This document shows positions 1 through 8,824 of a DNA stretch of 64,000 bases, piece after piece. Both the position numbers and the translations under genes were made by a program. Location: NCBI RefSeq assembly GCF_014698755.1, contig NZ_JACJTO010000014.1:32248-96247 (forward strand), read 5' to 3'. A model generated the notes under the pieces. It was given only the letters and a program-made list of their open reading frames with translations, did no database searches and was not told where the DNA came from. The first letter of the stretch is position 1. Each line of letters opens with the position of its first letter. This DNA is from Aphanizomenon flos-aquae FACHB-1287 (GTDB taxonomy: Bacteria; Cyanobacteriota; Cyanobacteriia; Cyanobacteriales; Nostocaceae).

Positions 1-1054
1 TTACAGCATTACCTTTAAATAGCTTTAAACGCACCACACCAGAAACCCTTTCTTGTGTTTGTTGAATAAAAGCATCTAAAGCAGCTTTGAGAGGACTATA
101 CCAAAGTCCATTATATACAAGTTTAGTATAAGTTTCTTCTATACCTCGCTTGTATTGAGTGACATCTGCTGTTAAAGTGAGACTTTCTAAGTCACGGTGA
201 GCATTAATTAAAACTACCATTGCTGGTGATTCGTAGATTTCCCGTGATTTAATCCCGACTAAGCGGTTCTCAATCATGTCAATGCGACCAATACCATGAT
301 TTCCCACAATTTTATTGAGTTGTTCAATTAACTCAACCGGGTTTTTTGCTGTCCCGTTAATGGTGGTAGGAAGTCCTTTCTGGAAGCCAATTTCTAGATA
401 TTCCGGCTCGTTGGGAGTATCAGCTATGGCTTTCGTCATTTCATAGATTTCTTCCGGTGGTTCGTTTGCTGGGTCCTCTAATGTACCGGCTTCAATACTG
501 CGACCAAGTAGGTTTTTATCTATACTGAAGGGAGAAGATTTTTTTACCGGTGCGGGAATACCAAACTTCTCACCATAAGCAATAGTTTGCTCTCGACTCA
601 TACCCCATTCTCTAGCTGGCGCTAATATCTTTAAGTTAGGGTTGAGGGCTGCACAGGAAACATCAAAGCGTACCTGATCATTGCCTTTACCTGTACAACC
701 GTGAGCGATCGCATCCGCATCATATTTCGCAGCCGCTTCTACTAATATCTTAGCAATCAAAGGCCGAGCCAGGGCTGTACCAAGAGGATAGCGGTTTTCG
801 TAAAGCGCGTTAGCTTGAATAGCGGGAAATGCGTATTCTTTAACAAATATATCCTTAACATCAGCAACCAAGGACTCACTTGCTCCTGATTTTAGGGCTT
901 TTTCTCGAACTGGTTCTAATTCATCTCCCTGGCCTAAATCTGCTGCTAGGGTAATTATCTCTTCTACTCCCCACTCTTGCTTTAAGTAGGGAATACAAAC
1001 GGAAGTATCAACTCCACCAGAATATGCTAAAACAACCTTTTTGGCGCGACCCAT
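1..1054 (-). CDS. argG: argininosuccinate synthase, 3' end cut by window edge
   Basis: Joins citrulline and aspartate with ATP to make argininosuccinate, the penultimate step of arginine synthesis in the cytoplasm. The reverse strand reads [18 protein letters not shown], the N-terminal PP-loop (SGGVDTS) that binds ATP, followed by family segments such as [14 protein letters not shown] and [12 protein letters not shown]. About 351 of the usual ~400 codons are inside the window; the stop lies before base 1. The ATG at 1054 fits the family start. The gene is divergent from the glycosyltransferase at 1165, leaving about 110 bp for both promoters. Identification is secure from motif and order. Confidence 0.97.
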   Translation of the reverse strand, partial: MGRAKKVVLAYSGGVDTSVCIPYLKQEWGVEEIITLAADLGQGDELEPVREKALKSGASESLVADVKDIFVKEYAFPAIQANALYENRYPLGTALARPLIAKILVEAAAKYDADAIAHGCTGKGNDQVRFDVSCAALNPNLKILAPAREWGMSREQTIAYGEKFGIPAPVKKSSPFSIDKNLLGRSIEAGTLEDPANEPPEEIYEMTKAIADTPNEPEYLEIGFQKGLPTTINGTAKNPVELIEQLNKIVGNHGIGRIDMIENRLVGIKSREIYESPAMVVLINAHRDLESLTLTADVTQYKRGIEETYTKLVYNGLWYSPLKAALDAFIQQTQERVSGVVRLKLFKGNAV

Positions 1055-1164
1055 GAATTTCTCCACTCAGGAAAACAAAGAATGAGTCATTATTATATCT
1101 GACTTACCTAGCAGATATTTTTTTGTGCAACGGTAACTTTGAGATATTTGTCTTATTCTAGAAT

Positions 1165-2130
1165 ATGAGCAATAGTATTTTGGGTAAAACTGTGTTTTTT
1201 AGTATTGTTATTCCCACTTATAATCGCTTACCAATTTTAGAGAAGTGTCTCCGCGCTTTGGAGGTTCAGAAGTTCAGCAACGAAAAATACATACAAGATT
1301 ATGAAATCGTATTAGTAGATGATGGTTCTACTGATGGTACTTTAAATTGGTTAGCATTACATCAAAATGAATTTCCTCATGTTCGCTGCTTTGAACAAAA
1401 TCATGCAGGACCCGCTGCGGCGCGAAATTTAGGAGTAGAAAAAGCGCGTGGTGACACAATTATTTTTATTGATAGTGATTTGGTAGTTTTACCGAATTTC
1501 CTCCAAGCTCATACAAATGCTTTGATACAAGGAAAAGAGAAATTAGGAAACGACAGCTTTTTTACCTATGGTGCTGTAATTAATACTTGTAATTTTACCA
1601 ATCCCACCGCAGAACCTTACAAAATCACAGATTTTTCCGCTGCTTTCTTTGCTACGGGTAATGTTGCTATTCCCAAATATTGGTTAGTCAAAGCTGGGTT
1701 ATTTGATAATAGTTTTCAACTCTATGGTTGGGAAGATTTAGAATTAGGTGTCAGATTAAAAAAACTAGGTTTACAATTAATTAAATGTCCTGAAGCTGTC
1801 GGTTATCATTGGCATCCACCCTTTAGTTTACAACAAATTCCTAAGTTAATTGATCAGGAAATTCAACGGGGAAGAATGGGAGTTTTATTTTATCAAAAAC
1901 ATCCCACATGGGAAGTAAAAATGATGATTCAAATGACTTGGTTTCATCGTTTATTATGGGGGATTCTTTCTTTAAATGGCCTTTTGAATGAAAGAACCAT
2001 GTCTCCATTTTTACAATGGTTGATTGATTTGGGTAAACCACAACTAGCTTTAGAAGTAGCGCGGATTTTCTTAAATTGGTATAATGTCAAGGGTGTTTAT
2101 GCGGCTTATGCTCAGGTGCGGGATAAATAA
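1165..2130 (+). CDS. family 2 glycosyltransferase
   Basis: A 321-residue GT-A fold glycosyltransferase that would transfer a sugar from a nucleotide donor. The N-terminus has the GT2 signature FSIVIPTYNR (residues ~12-21), then VLVDDGSTDGT, a metal-binding FIDSDLVV (DxD-like, ~100-107) and the late acidic motif YGWEDLELGVRL typical of catalytic GT2 enzymes. There is no strong membrane segment, so it is probably cytoplasmic or peripheral. Donor and acceptor cannot be read from the sequence. It stands alone between argG (divergent) and the DUF1815 gene (convergent). Confidence 0.9.
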   Translation: MSNSILGKTVFFSIVIPTYNRLPILEKCLRALEVQKFSNEKYIQDYEIVLVDDGSTDGTLNWLALHQNEFPHVRCFEQNHAGPAAARNLGVEKARGDTIIFIDSDLVVLPNFLQAHTNALIQGKEKLGNDSFFTYGAVINTCNFTNPTAEPYKITDFSAAFFATGNVAIPKYWLVKAGLFDNSFQLYGWEDLELGVRLKKLGLQLIKCPEAVGYHWHPPFSLQQIPKLIDQEIQRGRMGVLFYQKHPTWEVKMMIQMTWFHRLLWGILSLNGLLNERTMSPFLQWLIDLGKPQLALEVARIFLNWYNVKGVYAAYAQVRDK

Positions 2131-2253
2131 TTATCTTACCTAATCCCCTATTGTCAGAAAAAAGACGCCAAGAAATGAAAGTGCTATGATTAATGATGTT
2201 GAGACTTCCTTTTCTTTGCGATTTCTATTCTCGATTAAATGCTCAAGTTTCTA

Positions 2254-2643
2254 CTATCTGCGGGTTTTAACACTACTAACAGTACCCTGTAAAGGCCGTT
2301 TACCTTTTGGAGACAAATACTCACTATCTTCAGAGGTTTCTATTGCTTTCTTGATAAGACCAGCTAGTTCTTCTAGTTGGCTAATCGCTTCCGCGCCTTC
2401 CAGCTTCATTAGTTCCCGATCATCACGCATTTCTGTCCAAGTAATCCCATAATCAGATACTAAAAAGCGAATTAAATGATTGTCGCCTAGGCTAACCATA
2501 AAAGACGCGCTATTCAGTTGATCTCCACAAGTATGGCAGGAAGCGGGATAACCATGCTGTTCTAGTACAACCGCTAAAGCTTGTAAATTCATTACTAAAT
2601 CTTTAACAAAGTCTCTATGTTTGCTTGCTAGTCTTAAAAACAC
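2254..2643 (-). CDS. DUF1815-like conserved cyanobacterial protein
   Basis: A soluble protein of about 129 residues that matches my recollection of the DUF1815 family, found only in cyanobacteria and of unknown function. Characteristic stretches are SASFMVSLGDNHLIRFLVSDYG and the segment WTEMRDDRELMKLEG, with a CxxC pair (CHTC, ~35-38) that could bind a metal or be redox active. The frame is open a little further upstream, but a GGAGGGA Shine-Dalgarno ends six bases before a GTG at 2643, giving MFLRLASKHRDF, so GTG is preferred over the upstream TTG at 2655. Function unknown. Confidence 0.75.
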   Translation of the reverse strand: MFLRLASKHRDFVKDLVMNLQALAVVLEQHGYPASCHTCGDQLNSASFMVSLGDNHLIRFLVSDYGITWTEMRDDRELMKLEGAEAISQLEELAGLIKKAIETSEDSEYLSPKGKRPLQGTVSSVKTRR

Positions 2644-3252
2644 TTTTCCCTCCAAACACCAAAATTATGTAAGTTTATTTTATATTTTCTTCACATTTTC
2701 TCATGAACTGGCATCATAGAATATCTCTATGGTATCCATTAGAATTGCCAATGGTTGACGAGTTTACTAACTGGTTAACTCTTTTAGGTTAGTGGACGAC
2801 AATTCTTTACAAAGTATCAACACATACGATTCCTCAAGTAATTATAGCGGACACAGGAACAGAAACTTAAATTTTGACTTCCCCCATCCGTCGGAATTTT
2901 ACTTGATAAACTTGAGATATTTTCATCCTAACTTAGATCTATGAATAGTCAAGTTTGTTGAAACTATGTATTGACCTATCACAGATGATTTAGAGCCAGA
3001 TTAAGGTGATTAATTCGCTCTAACGCCTATTTTCGTTGTTTGTGTTTTTATCTCCATTTCAAATAAACCTTGGATTGTATAACATAGACTGAGATTAGCG
3101 CAATTCGTAAATATACTTAGCTAATGCATTATTTTTAGTATTAATATGAGAGAAGCTGGTTTTCAGAAAGTATAATATTTTGTCTGATTTATTGATGTAG
3201 AATGCTGCAAGAGAGCCAAAAACTTATTAAATAATAAAAAATTACCCAATCC
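2644..3252. other. long A+T-rich intergenic region, no gene seen
   Basis: About 600 bp between the divergently transcribed DUF1815 gene and the first copy of the 197-bp repeat element. I found no open frame with coding character, no tRNA-like cloverleaf and no clear terminator. It must contain the DUF1815 promoter near its left end. Confidence 0.5.
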
Positions 3253-3450
3253 TTGAATAATCAGGATAACCAGAATTATAGGATTTACAGGATGGTTATT
3301 TGATGGTTAATGGCTGTTGTTTATGTATTTATTCTTCTATCTTAACTTGAGGAGTATTTACTTTTCTCTATACTAATCATCAACAACTAACGAATAATCA
3401 AACAATCACATCCTGTACATCCTTAAATCCTTGACATTCTGATTCTGACA
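3253..3450. repeat. MITE-like palindromic element, copy 1
   Basis: An element of about 198 bp that aligns end to end with 4734-4930. Its ends are imperfect inverted repeats: the left end reads ATCAGGATAACCAGAATTAT and the right end contains the reverse complement of the same words (ACATCCTT...GACATTCTGATTC). There is no internal open frame. It matches what is expected of a non-autonomous miniature inverted-repeat element, although no matching transposase is in the window. It ends about 85 bp before the FGE gene and may carry that gene's promoter. Confidence 0.75.
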
Positions 3451-3536
3451 ATATTAAAATTATGTAAACAAATAACGAAATGCCCTAAATATGCTATTTT
3501 AAATACAGCATACATGAAACCAACCATGAACGAATC

Positions 3537-4664
3537 ATGAATCATCCACAACAACCGCGAGAATACGATGCTGTGCTTGGTGGTAATAGTCCATCCCTAG
3601 AAGGTGCTGCGGTTTTAGGTGGTATTGAAGGGGTAAAATTACGGTTACAAAATCCAGATGCACAGTTAAGAATTGCTGCACTTGAGCAAGCTGTGAATTA
3701 TGGAGAACAGGGTTTAGATTTGGTGATTGAAGGTTTAAATGATGAATCTTGGGATATTCAAAATGCGGCTTATTTAATATTAAATAAAAGGACAGAACCA
3801 AGAATTAAGCAAATATTACAAAAGCCTAATCACGAAGGTTTAAAACTAGAACAAATTGAAGTAGTAACAGTCAATAAATTTGGGGAAATTATTCAACGTC
3901 AGCGACGTATAGCTAGATATTTTGTAGAAGATTTAAGTAATGGTGTGATATTGGAAATGGCGGCAATTCCTGGTGGTAGTTTTATGATGGGTCAATTAGA
4001 AGATGAAGGAGGAAGATATAATAATGCAAGTCCCCAGCATCAAGTCACAGTTCCTAGTTTTTTTATGGGAAAATATCCGGTAACACAGGCACAATATCAA
4101 GCTATTATGGGAGCTAACCCTTCTTATTTCAAAGGTAGTAATCGCCCTGTTGAATGCGTTAGTTGGAATGATGCGGTGGCTTTCTGTGAAAAGTTAAGCC
4201 AAAAAATCGGAAAAACCTACAGACTGCCAAGTGAAGCCGAATGGGAATATGCTTGTAGAGCAGGAACTACCACACCATTTCACTTTGGAGAGATGATTAC
4301 AACAGATTTAGCTAACTATGATGGTAACTTCACTTATGGTGATGGGATTAAAGGAATTTACCGAAAAGAAACAACAGAAGTAGGGAGTTTTGGAGTAGCT
4401 AATAATTTTGGATTATACGATATGCACGGCAATGTATGGGAGTTGTGTCAAGATAATTGGCATAGTAACTATGAAGGTGCGCCAACAGATGGAAGCGCAT
4501 CGCTAGGTATCGAAGAAAACACTGGCAAAAGGCCGATGCGCGGTGGTTCGTGGATCGGCGATCCTGCGTTTTGCCGTTCTGCTTATCGCTACGACCAATA
4601 CCTCGTTAGCAACTTCGACTTTATCGGTTTTCGGGTTGTATGTAGTGGTGCGGCGAGGACTTAG
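3537..4664 (+). CDS. FGE-sulfatase domain (C-type-lectin-like fold) protein with hypervariable C-terminus
   Basis: A 375-residue protein. Residues ~1-130 are helical, with HEAT-like wording (RLQNPDAQLRIAALEQA, DESWDIQNAAYLIL). Residues ~135-372 are a formylglycine-generating-enzyme/SUMF1-type domain: IPGGSFMMG, HQVTVPSFFMGKYPVTQAQY, YRLPSEAEWEYACRAGT, YDMHGNVWE. In bacteria most such domains lack oxidase activity and serve as ligand-binding scaffolds. The last 35 domain codons (4539-4643) have an invariant frame (RGG-W, CRSA-R, GFRVV) with variable codons ending in C or T, like targets of diversity-generating retroelements. It is bracketed by two copies of a 197-bp repeat, suggesting a transferable cassette. 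Ligand unknown; the retroelement link is inference. Confidence 0.85.
   Translation: MNHPQQPREYDAVLGGNSPSLEGAAVLGGIEGVKLRLQNPDAQLRIAALEQAVNYGEQGLDLVIEGLNDESWDIQNAAYLILNKRTEPRIKQILQKPNHEGLKLEQIEVVTVNKFGEIIQRQRRIARYFVEDLSNGVILEMAAIPGGSFMMGQLEDEGGRYNNASPQHQVTVPSFFMGKYPVTQAQYQAIMGANPSYFKGSNRPVECVSWNDAVAFCEKLSQKIGKTYRLPSEAEWEYACRAGTTTPFHFGEMITTDLANYDGNFTYGDGIKGIYRKETTEVGSFGVANNFGLYDMHGNVWELCQDNWHSNYEGAPTDGSASLGIEENTGKRPMRGGSWIGDPAFCRSAYRYDQYLVSNFDFIGFRVVCSGAART
4539..4643 (+). other. putative DGR variable region (VR-like), copy A
   Basis: 35 codons spelling RGGSW...CRSAYR...GFRVVC. The positions that differ from the kinase-fusion protein use codons atc, ggc, gat, ttt, tac, gac, tac, ttc, gac and ttt. 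These are what AAC/AAT template codons would become if only the two adenines were randomised. G/C/T-only codons in between are conserved. No template repeat was found in the window. Confidence 0.55.
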
Positions 4665-4733
4665 TAGCACTATGCGCTTTTACTCTATTGCTCTTTTCTT
4701 GTCTTACCCCCCTTTGCGTAGCAATAAACTTCT

Positions 4734-4930
4734 TGTCTGAATCAGGATATCCAGGATTAAAGGATTTACAAGATTGTAATTTGATGGTTGATAGATGAGA
4801 TTCATATATTTATTCTTTTATCTCACTTCATGAATATTCACTTTTCTCCATACTAATCATTAACAACCAACCAATAATCAAACAATCACATCCTGTACAT
4901 CCTAAAATCCTGGACATCCTGATTCAGACA
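4734..4930. repeat. MITE-like palindromic element, copy 2
   Basis: A second copy of the element at 3253-3450 in the same orientation, 197 bp. Left end TGTCTGAATCAGGATATCC and right end GGACATCCTGATTCAGACA are perfect reverse complements. Internal words are shared with copy 1, such as the run ending in AATCAAACAATCACATCC. It lies 70 bp after the FGE gene and 76 bp before the Ycf46 gene. Being the better-preserved copy, it defines the element ends. Confidence 0.8.
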
Positions 4931-5006
4931 AAAAATTTTCTTATTTGCGACTTTGCGCGAAATAAAAACCCAATAAACTAACAACTAATCCCCCTATTTA
5001 TACATA

Positions 5007-6596
5007 ATGAATAACCCCCATCAACAACTACTCCAACAAATAGACCTCATGCTTCGCGCCCGCTATCCCCTACTATATATAGTCGGAGTCGAAGAAGAAC
5101 CAATAGAACAAGTCCTCCAACAACTCACCCAAATATCCCAGACACCACGACAACTATTATTATGGGATATCGTCACCGGTTGGGATGACAACGGAACTGA
5201 TAAAGGTTCAGTCATGGGTGCATTATCAAGAATTACCAAAACCCCAGAAAATACAACCACAATTTTTGTATTGCGAGACATACATTTTATCCTCAAAAAC
5301 CCCGAAACAGAAAAAAATGCTCCCGTAATTCGTGCTATCAAAAACCTCACCCGTCAACTCAAACGCACACGCCAAACCCTCATCCTCACCAGTCATACAT
5401 TAACCATTCCCCCAGAACTACAAGAAGAAGTTACAGTAATTGATTTTCCCTTACCCAACATCGAAGAAATAGATTATTTAATTCAGCAATTAATAGTCCC
5501 GGAAAAACTTAACTTAAATGGACTAGGAAAAGAACAATTAATTAAAGCCTGTCAAGGATTAAGTCGGGCCAGAATTAGAAGAGTTTTAGCCGCCGCTTTA
5601 GCAGCAAAAGGACAAGTCAACGAAACAGATATTGATAGAGTATTAGAAGAGAAAAAACAAGCAGTTCGCCAAACCGGAATCTTAGAATTTTACACCGCCA
5701 ATGAATCATTAAAAAACGTCGGTGGCTTGGAAAATCTTAAACAGTGGGTAAGAATGCGTCAAGATGCTTTTACCGAAGAAGCACGACGTTATGGTATACC
5801 CAACCCCAAAGGCGTTTTATTAGTAGGAATACAAGGAACAGGAAAATCATTATCAGCCAAAACTATCGCCCATGAATGGCGTTTACCATTGTTACGTTTG
5901 GACGTGGGCAGATTATTTGGGGGTATAGTGGGAGAAAGTGAAAATCGCATTCGGCAAATGATACAATTAGCAGAAGCAATATCACCCTGTGTATTATGGA
6001 TGGATGAAATAGATAAGGCATTTGGTAATATTAATAGTGGGGTTGATGGTGACTCTGGAACATCGCGCCGAGTATTTGGTACACTCATTACCTGGATGCA
6101 AGAAAAAACCAGTCCCGTGTTTATGGTAGCCACTGCTAATAATGTGCAAATATTACCAGCCGAGTTATTAAGAAAAGGGCGATTTGATGAAATATTCTTT
6201 TTAAATTTACCTACGGAAAAAGAACGCCATGATATTTTTAAAGTCCACATTCAAAAAGTTCGCCCTTCCCGACTGCGAGATTTTGATTTACAGAAACTTG
6301 CCATAAATACGGAAAATTTTAGCGGTGCTGAAATTCAACAAGTAATTATTGATGGAATGCACCGGGCTTTTGGTAGTTTAATAGATGGAAATAGGCGTGA
6401 TTTTAATACGGAAGATATTTTAGATGCCATATCGGAAACTGTACCTTTGGCGGCTATTGCTAAGGAACAAATTACCAGTTTAAAACGTTGGGCGGCGGAA
6501 GCTGGCGCAAGAACGGCTTCTATTGATACACTGTTAATTGAGGAGTTAAAGGTTTATTCTCAGCAGCAAGGTTTGGGTCCGTTGGAGGTGGATTAA
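5007..6596 (+). CDS. Ycf46-like AAA+ ATPase
   Basis: A 529-residue AAA+ protein of the Ycf46 family, conserved in cyanobacteria and red-algal plastids. The N-terminal ~230 residues are the family-specific region. The AAA module follows, with Walker A GIQGTGKS (~274-281), Walker B VLWMDEIDKA (~329-338), a sensor region MVATANN and the arginine-rich LLRKGRFDEIFFLNLP typical of classical AAA domains. It would use ATP to remodel a protein partner; the partner is unknown, although Ycf46 has been linked to photosynthesis and inorganic-carbon responses. It heads a co-directional group with Ycf35 and DUF2997, a common cyanobacterial arrangement. Confidence 0.88.
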   Translation: MNNPHQQLLQQIDLMLRARYPLLYIVGVEEEPIEQVLQQLTQISQTPRQLLLWDIVTGWDDNGTDKGSVMGALSRITKTPENTTTIFVLRDIHFILKNPETEKNAPVIRAIKNLTRQLKRTRQTLILTSHTLTIPPELQEEVTVIDFPLPNIEEIDYLIQQLIVPEKLNLNGLGKEQLIKACQGLSRARIRRVLAAALAAKGQVNETDIDRVLEEKKQAVRQTGILEFYTANESLKNVGGLENLKQWVRMRQDAFTEEARRYGIPNPKGVLLVGIQGTGKSLSAKTIAHEWRLPLLRLDVGRLFGGIVGESENRIRQMIQLAEAISPCVLWMDEIDKAFGNINSGVDGDSGTSRRVFGTLITWMQEKTSPVFMVATANNVQILPAELLRKGRFDEIFFLNLPTEKERHDIFKVHIQKVRPSRLRDFDLQKLAINTENFSGAEIQQVIIDGMHRAFGSLIDGNRRDFNTEDILDAISETVPLAAIAKEQITSLKRWAAEAGARTASIDTLLIEELKVYSQQQGLGPLEVD

Positions 6597-6754
6597 ATTC
6601 AATATTTTTTTAACGAACCACAGAGGCACAGAGGACACAGAGGGAAGAGGTTTTGGAGTTTAGCTGAGTAAGATAACGTGAATTTCATAAGCCTCTCTCC
6701 TCTTAGGGGAGAGGTTTGGAGAGGGGTTAAAAATACATAAGGAGTTGATTTTTT

Positions 6755-7129
6755 ATGTCTCATTTTACAACTATCAAGGTGCAAATTAAACAGGGTGAAG
6801 TTTTGCTTCAAGTATTAAAGGAGTTGGGTTATCAGGTTGAACAAAATACTCAGGTTCGGGGTTATATGGGTGATAAAACTAATGCTGAATATGTGATTAA
6901 GCAATCTAATGGTTATGATTTAGGTTTTCGTAAAAATGGAGAAGGTTATGAATTAGTGGCTGATTTTTGGGGTGCGAAAATTAATCAGCAGGAGTTTGTT
7001 AATAATATCAGTCAAAAATACGCCCATAAAACTTTGATGGAAACAATTCAAACTGAGGGTTTTAATGTGGAGGAAGAGGAGGTTTTAGCAGATGGTACGG
7101 TGCGGGTTATTGTTGGTAAATGGGTTTAA
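6755..7129 (+). CDS. Ycf35-like DUF1257 protein
   Basis: A soluble protein of 124 residues in the DUF1257/Ycf35 family found in cyanobacteria and algal plastids. Family features are the start MSHFTTIKVQIK, the middle part RGYMGDKTNAEYVI and a C-terminal GFNVEEEEVLADGTVRV stretch. A strong ribosome site (AAGGAGT) lies 9 bases before the ATG. It sits about 160 bp after the Ycf46 gene and 40 bp before the DUF2997 gene; the three are usually neighbours, suggesting one complex or pathway. No biochemical role is established to my knowledge. Confidence 0.88.
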   Translation: MSHFTTIKVQIKQGEVLLQVLKELGYQVEQNTQVRGYMGDKTNAEYVIKQSNGYDLGFRKNGEGYELVADFWGAKINQQEFVNNISQKYAHKTLMETIQTEGFNVEEEEVLADGTVRVIVGKWV

Positions 7130-7168
7130 TTTCTGATTTATTAACATTATTAAAAAGGAAAAATCATC

Positions 7169-7381
7169 ATGGCTGAATATCAAAAAGTTGAATATCGCAT
7201 TGGGAAGGATGGTAAAATTGTGGAACGGGTTTTAAATGTCACTGGTTCTAGTTGTGTGGAAACAACAAAAAGTTTAGAAAAATCTTTAGGTGAAATAGAA
7301 TCTCAGGAATTGTTACCTGAATATTACGAAGGAGAAGAGAATATTAATATCGCTGAAAATCAATCTTTAAAACAACAATAA
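7169..7381 (+). CDS. DUF2997 family small protein
   Basis: A 70-residue acidic protein. It matches DUF2997 in length and in YRIGKDGKIVERVLNVTGSSC (residues ~9-29), with a conserved cysteine, a Thr/Lys stretch and an acidic tail. The start has an AAAAAGGA ribosome site. DUF2997 genes habitually follow DUF1257/Ycf35 genes, as here. Function unknown; it may be an accessory to the Ycf46/Ycf35 pair. Confidence 0.8.
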   Translation: MAEYQKVEYRIGKDGKIVERVLNVTGSSCVETTKSLEKSLGEIESQELLPEYYEGEENINIAENQSLKQQ

Positions 7382-7389
7382 TTAATCAT

Positions 7390-7605
7390 TACTCGTTCCT
7401 TGTCTCTGACAAGGAATGCAGTATAGAGGCTCTGCCTCTTCTGATAAAATAGAGGTAGAACCTCTAACATTGCATTCCCAGTCTGGAGACTGGGAACGAG
7501 GAGAAGTAGAACCTCTAACATTGCATTCCTAGTCTGAAGATTGGGAACGAGGAGAAGTAGAACCTCTAACATTGCATTCCTAGTCTGAAGATTGGGAACG
7601 AGGAT
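7390..7605. repeat. tandem 51-bp units with 'GTTCCCAGTC' palindromes
   Basis: The block opens with a hairpin (TTCCTTGTC-TCT-GACAAGGAA). About three direct repeats of ~51 bp follow, each containing AGAACCTCTAACATTGCATTC and ending TGGGAACGAGG. Each unit carries a small palindrome around the 'cattcc...gggaacg' words. The same vocabulary recurs at 49555-49672. It lies after DUF2997 and may act as a transcription barrier or be a dispersed element. The minus-strand open frame inside it simply reads the repeats. Confidence 0.8.
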
Positions 7606-7708
7606 TTGTTTATTTATGTTAATTTTTTAGATAAATTGGGTATTTAAACTTAGAATGGGTATATCCCAAAAAAAATCTTTATTTTTTACTTTTAGGAATG
7701 GCTTGATT

Positions 7709-8824
7709 ATGCTTCAAAGACTATATGTAAACAACTTCAGATGTTTAGAAAACTTTGAACTAACCATGAAAGAGATGTCATCTGCTCTCTTGATTGGTAA
7801 AAATGGTGTGGGTAAATCAACTATTGCTAAAGCCTTAGAGATACTTCAATCTATTGCTAGAGGTACAAATAGATTGCGGGATCTTGCGAAAGAACCTCGT
7901 CTCATTGGGACGAAAGATTTCGCTCATGGAAAGTCTGACGTTCCTATTCGTTTAGAAATAGAAGTATTACTTGACAATAAATTACATAAATATGTTCTAG
8001 CATTGGATTTGCCAGAAAATTTTAAAGAATTACGAGTTTTTGAAGAACAATTTTTAGTTGCAGGAAATCCAATTTACTCTCGAAAAGCCGCCCAGGTTAC
8101 TATTCATAATAATGCCCAAAATAAAGAAGCTCAGTTTTCAGTGGATTGGCATTTAGTAGCCATGCCAATAATTAGCAATGATAGTGTTGATATTTTTAAG
8201 AATTGGCTTTCTCAGATGATTATTTTAGCACCAATTCCCAGTTTGATGACTGGAAATTCCTACAGTGAAACTTTAGAACCAAAGCGAGATGGTTCAGATA
8301 TTGGAGAATGGCTTTCTGGGATACTTGGTCGTTATCCTGCGGCCTATAGAGAAATTGACAAATATCTCCGAGATATAATGGAAGACTTTCAAGATTTTGT
8401 CAATGAAATTATTGGTAAAGATTTAAAAAATCTTGTGGTTAGATTTGAGAAAAATAAGGCAACTTTGAATGTTGATTTTCAAGATTTATCCGATGGTGAA
8501 AAATGCTTTTTTCTTTGTGCTTTAGTTTTAGCTGCTAATAAATTCTATGGACCAATTTTCTGCTTTTGGGATGAACCTGATAATTATCTTTCTTTATCAG
8601 TAGTAGGTGATTTTATCATGTCTTTACGACGTTCATTTAAAGATAATGGACAAATTGTAGTAACTTCTCATAATCCTGAAGCAATTAGAGAATTTTCTTA
8701 TGAAAATACATTTTTCCTGGATCGAAAGAGTCACTTAGAACCAACTTTAATTAGATTACTCAGCGATATAGATACTACTGGTGATTTGATAAATGCCTTA
8801 ATTTGTGGGGACATAGAATTATGA
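7709..8824 (+). CDS. AAA/ABC-type ATPase, OLD/RecF-like, first gene of a pair
   Basis: About 371 residues. It opens MLQRLYVNNFRCLENFELTM, the usual beginning of SMC/RecF/OLD-type ATPases. Walker A GKNGVGKST follows at ~30-38, a signature-like LSDGEKCFF, a Walker B CFWDEPDNYLS and an H-loop TSHNPEAI. An in-frame TTG... ATG lies 54 bases upstream at 7655, but the family start and the better ribosome site (AGGA) favour 7709. Its stop overlaps the start of the next gene (ATGA), so the two are translationally coupled. ATPase plus TOPRIM-like partner is a layout seen in anti-phage modules; that role here is inference. Confidence 0.8.
   Translation: MLQRLYVNNFRCLENFELTMKEMSSALLIGKNGVGKSTIAKALEILQSIARGTNRLRDLAKEPRLIGTKDFAHGKSDVPIRLEIEVLLDNKLHKYVLALDLPENFKELRVFEEQFLVAGNPIYSRKAAQVTIHNNAQNKEAQFSVDWHLVAMPIISNDSVDIFKNWLSQMIILAPIPSLMTGNSYSETLEPKRDGSDIGEWLSGILGRYPAAYREIDKYLRDIMEDFQDFVNEIIGKDLKNLVVRFEKNKATLNVDFQDLSDGEKCFFLCALVLAANKFYGPIFCFWDEPDNYLSLSVVGDFIMSLRRSFKDNGQIVVTSHNPEAIREFSYENTFFLDRKSHLEPTLIRLLSDIDTTGDLINALICGDIEL

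Noticed and set aside
2186..2452. 88-codon plus-strand frame
   Set aside because: Antisense to the DUF1815-like gene, whose start, ribosome site and family wording are clear on the minus strand.
4665..5006. Template repeat or Avd-type accessory gene next to the FGE gene
   Set aside because: The gap holds only the 197-bp palindromic element; no second copy of the RGG-W...GFRVV coding words and no small helical ORF was seen.
5789..6250. 153-codon minus-strand frame inside the Ycf46 gene
   Set aside because: It is the antisense of a conserved AAA+ domain whose Walker motifs are intact on the plus strand.
7360..7572. 70-codon minus-strand frame over the tandem repeats
   Set aside because: Its repeated MLEVLLLLVP units are translations of the 51-bp palindromic repeats, with no start context.
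7390..7605. Possible CRISPR array
   Set aside because: Units are contiguous repeats without unique spacers of constant size and no cas genes are near.
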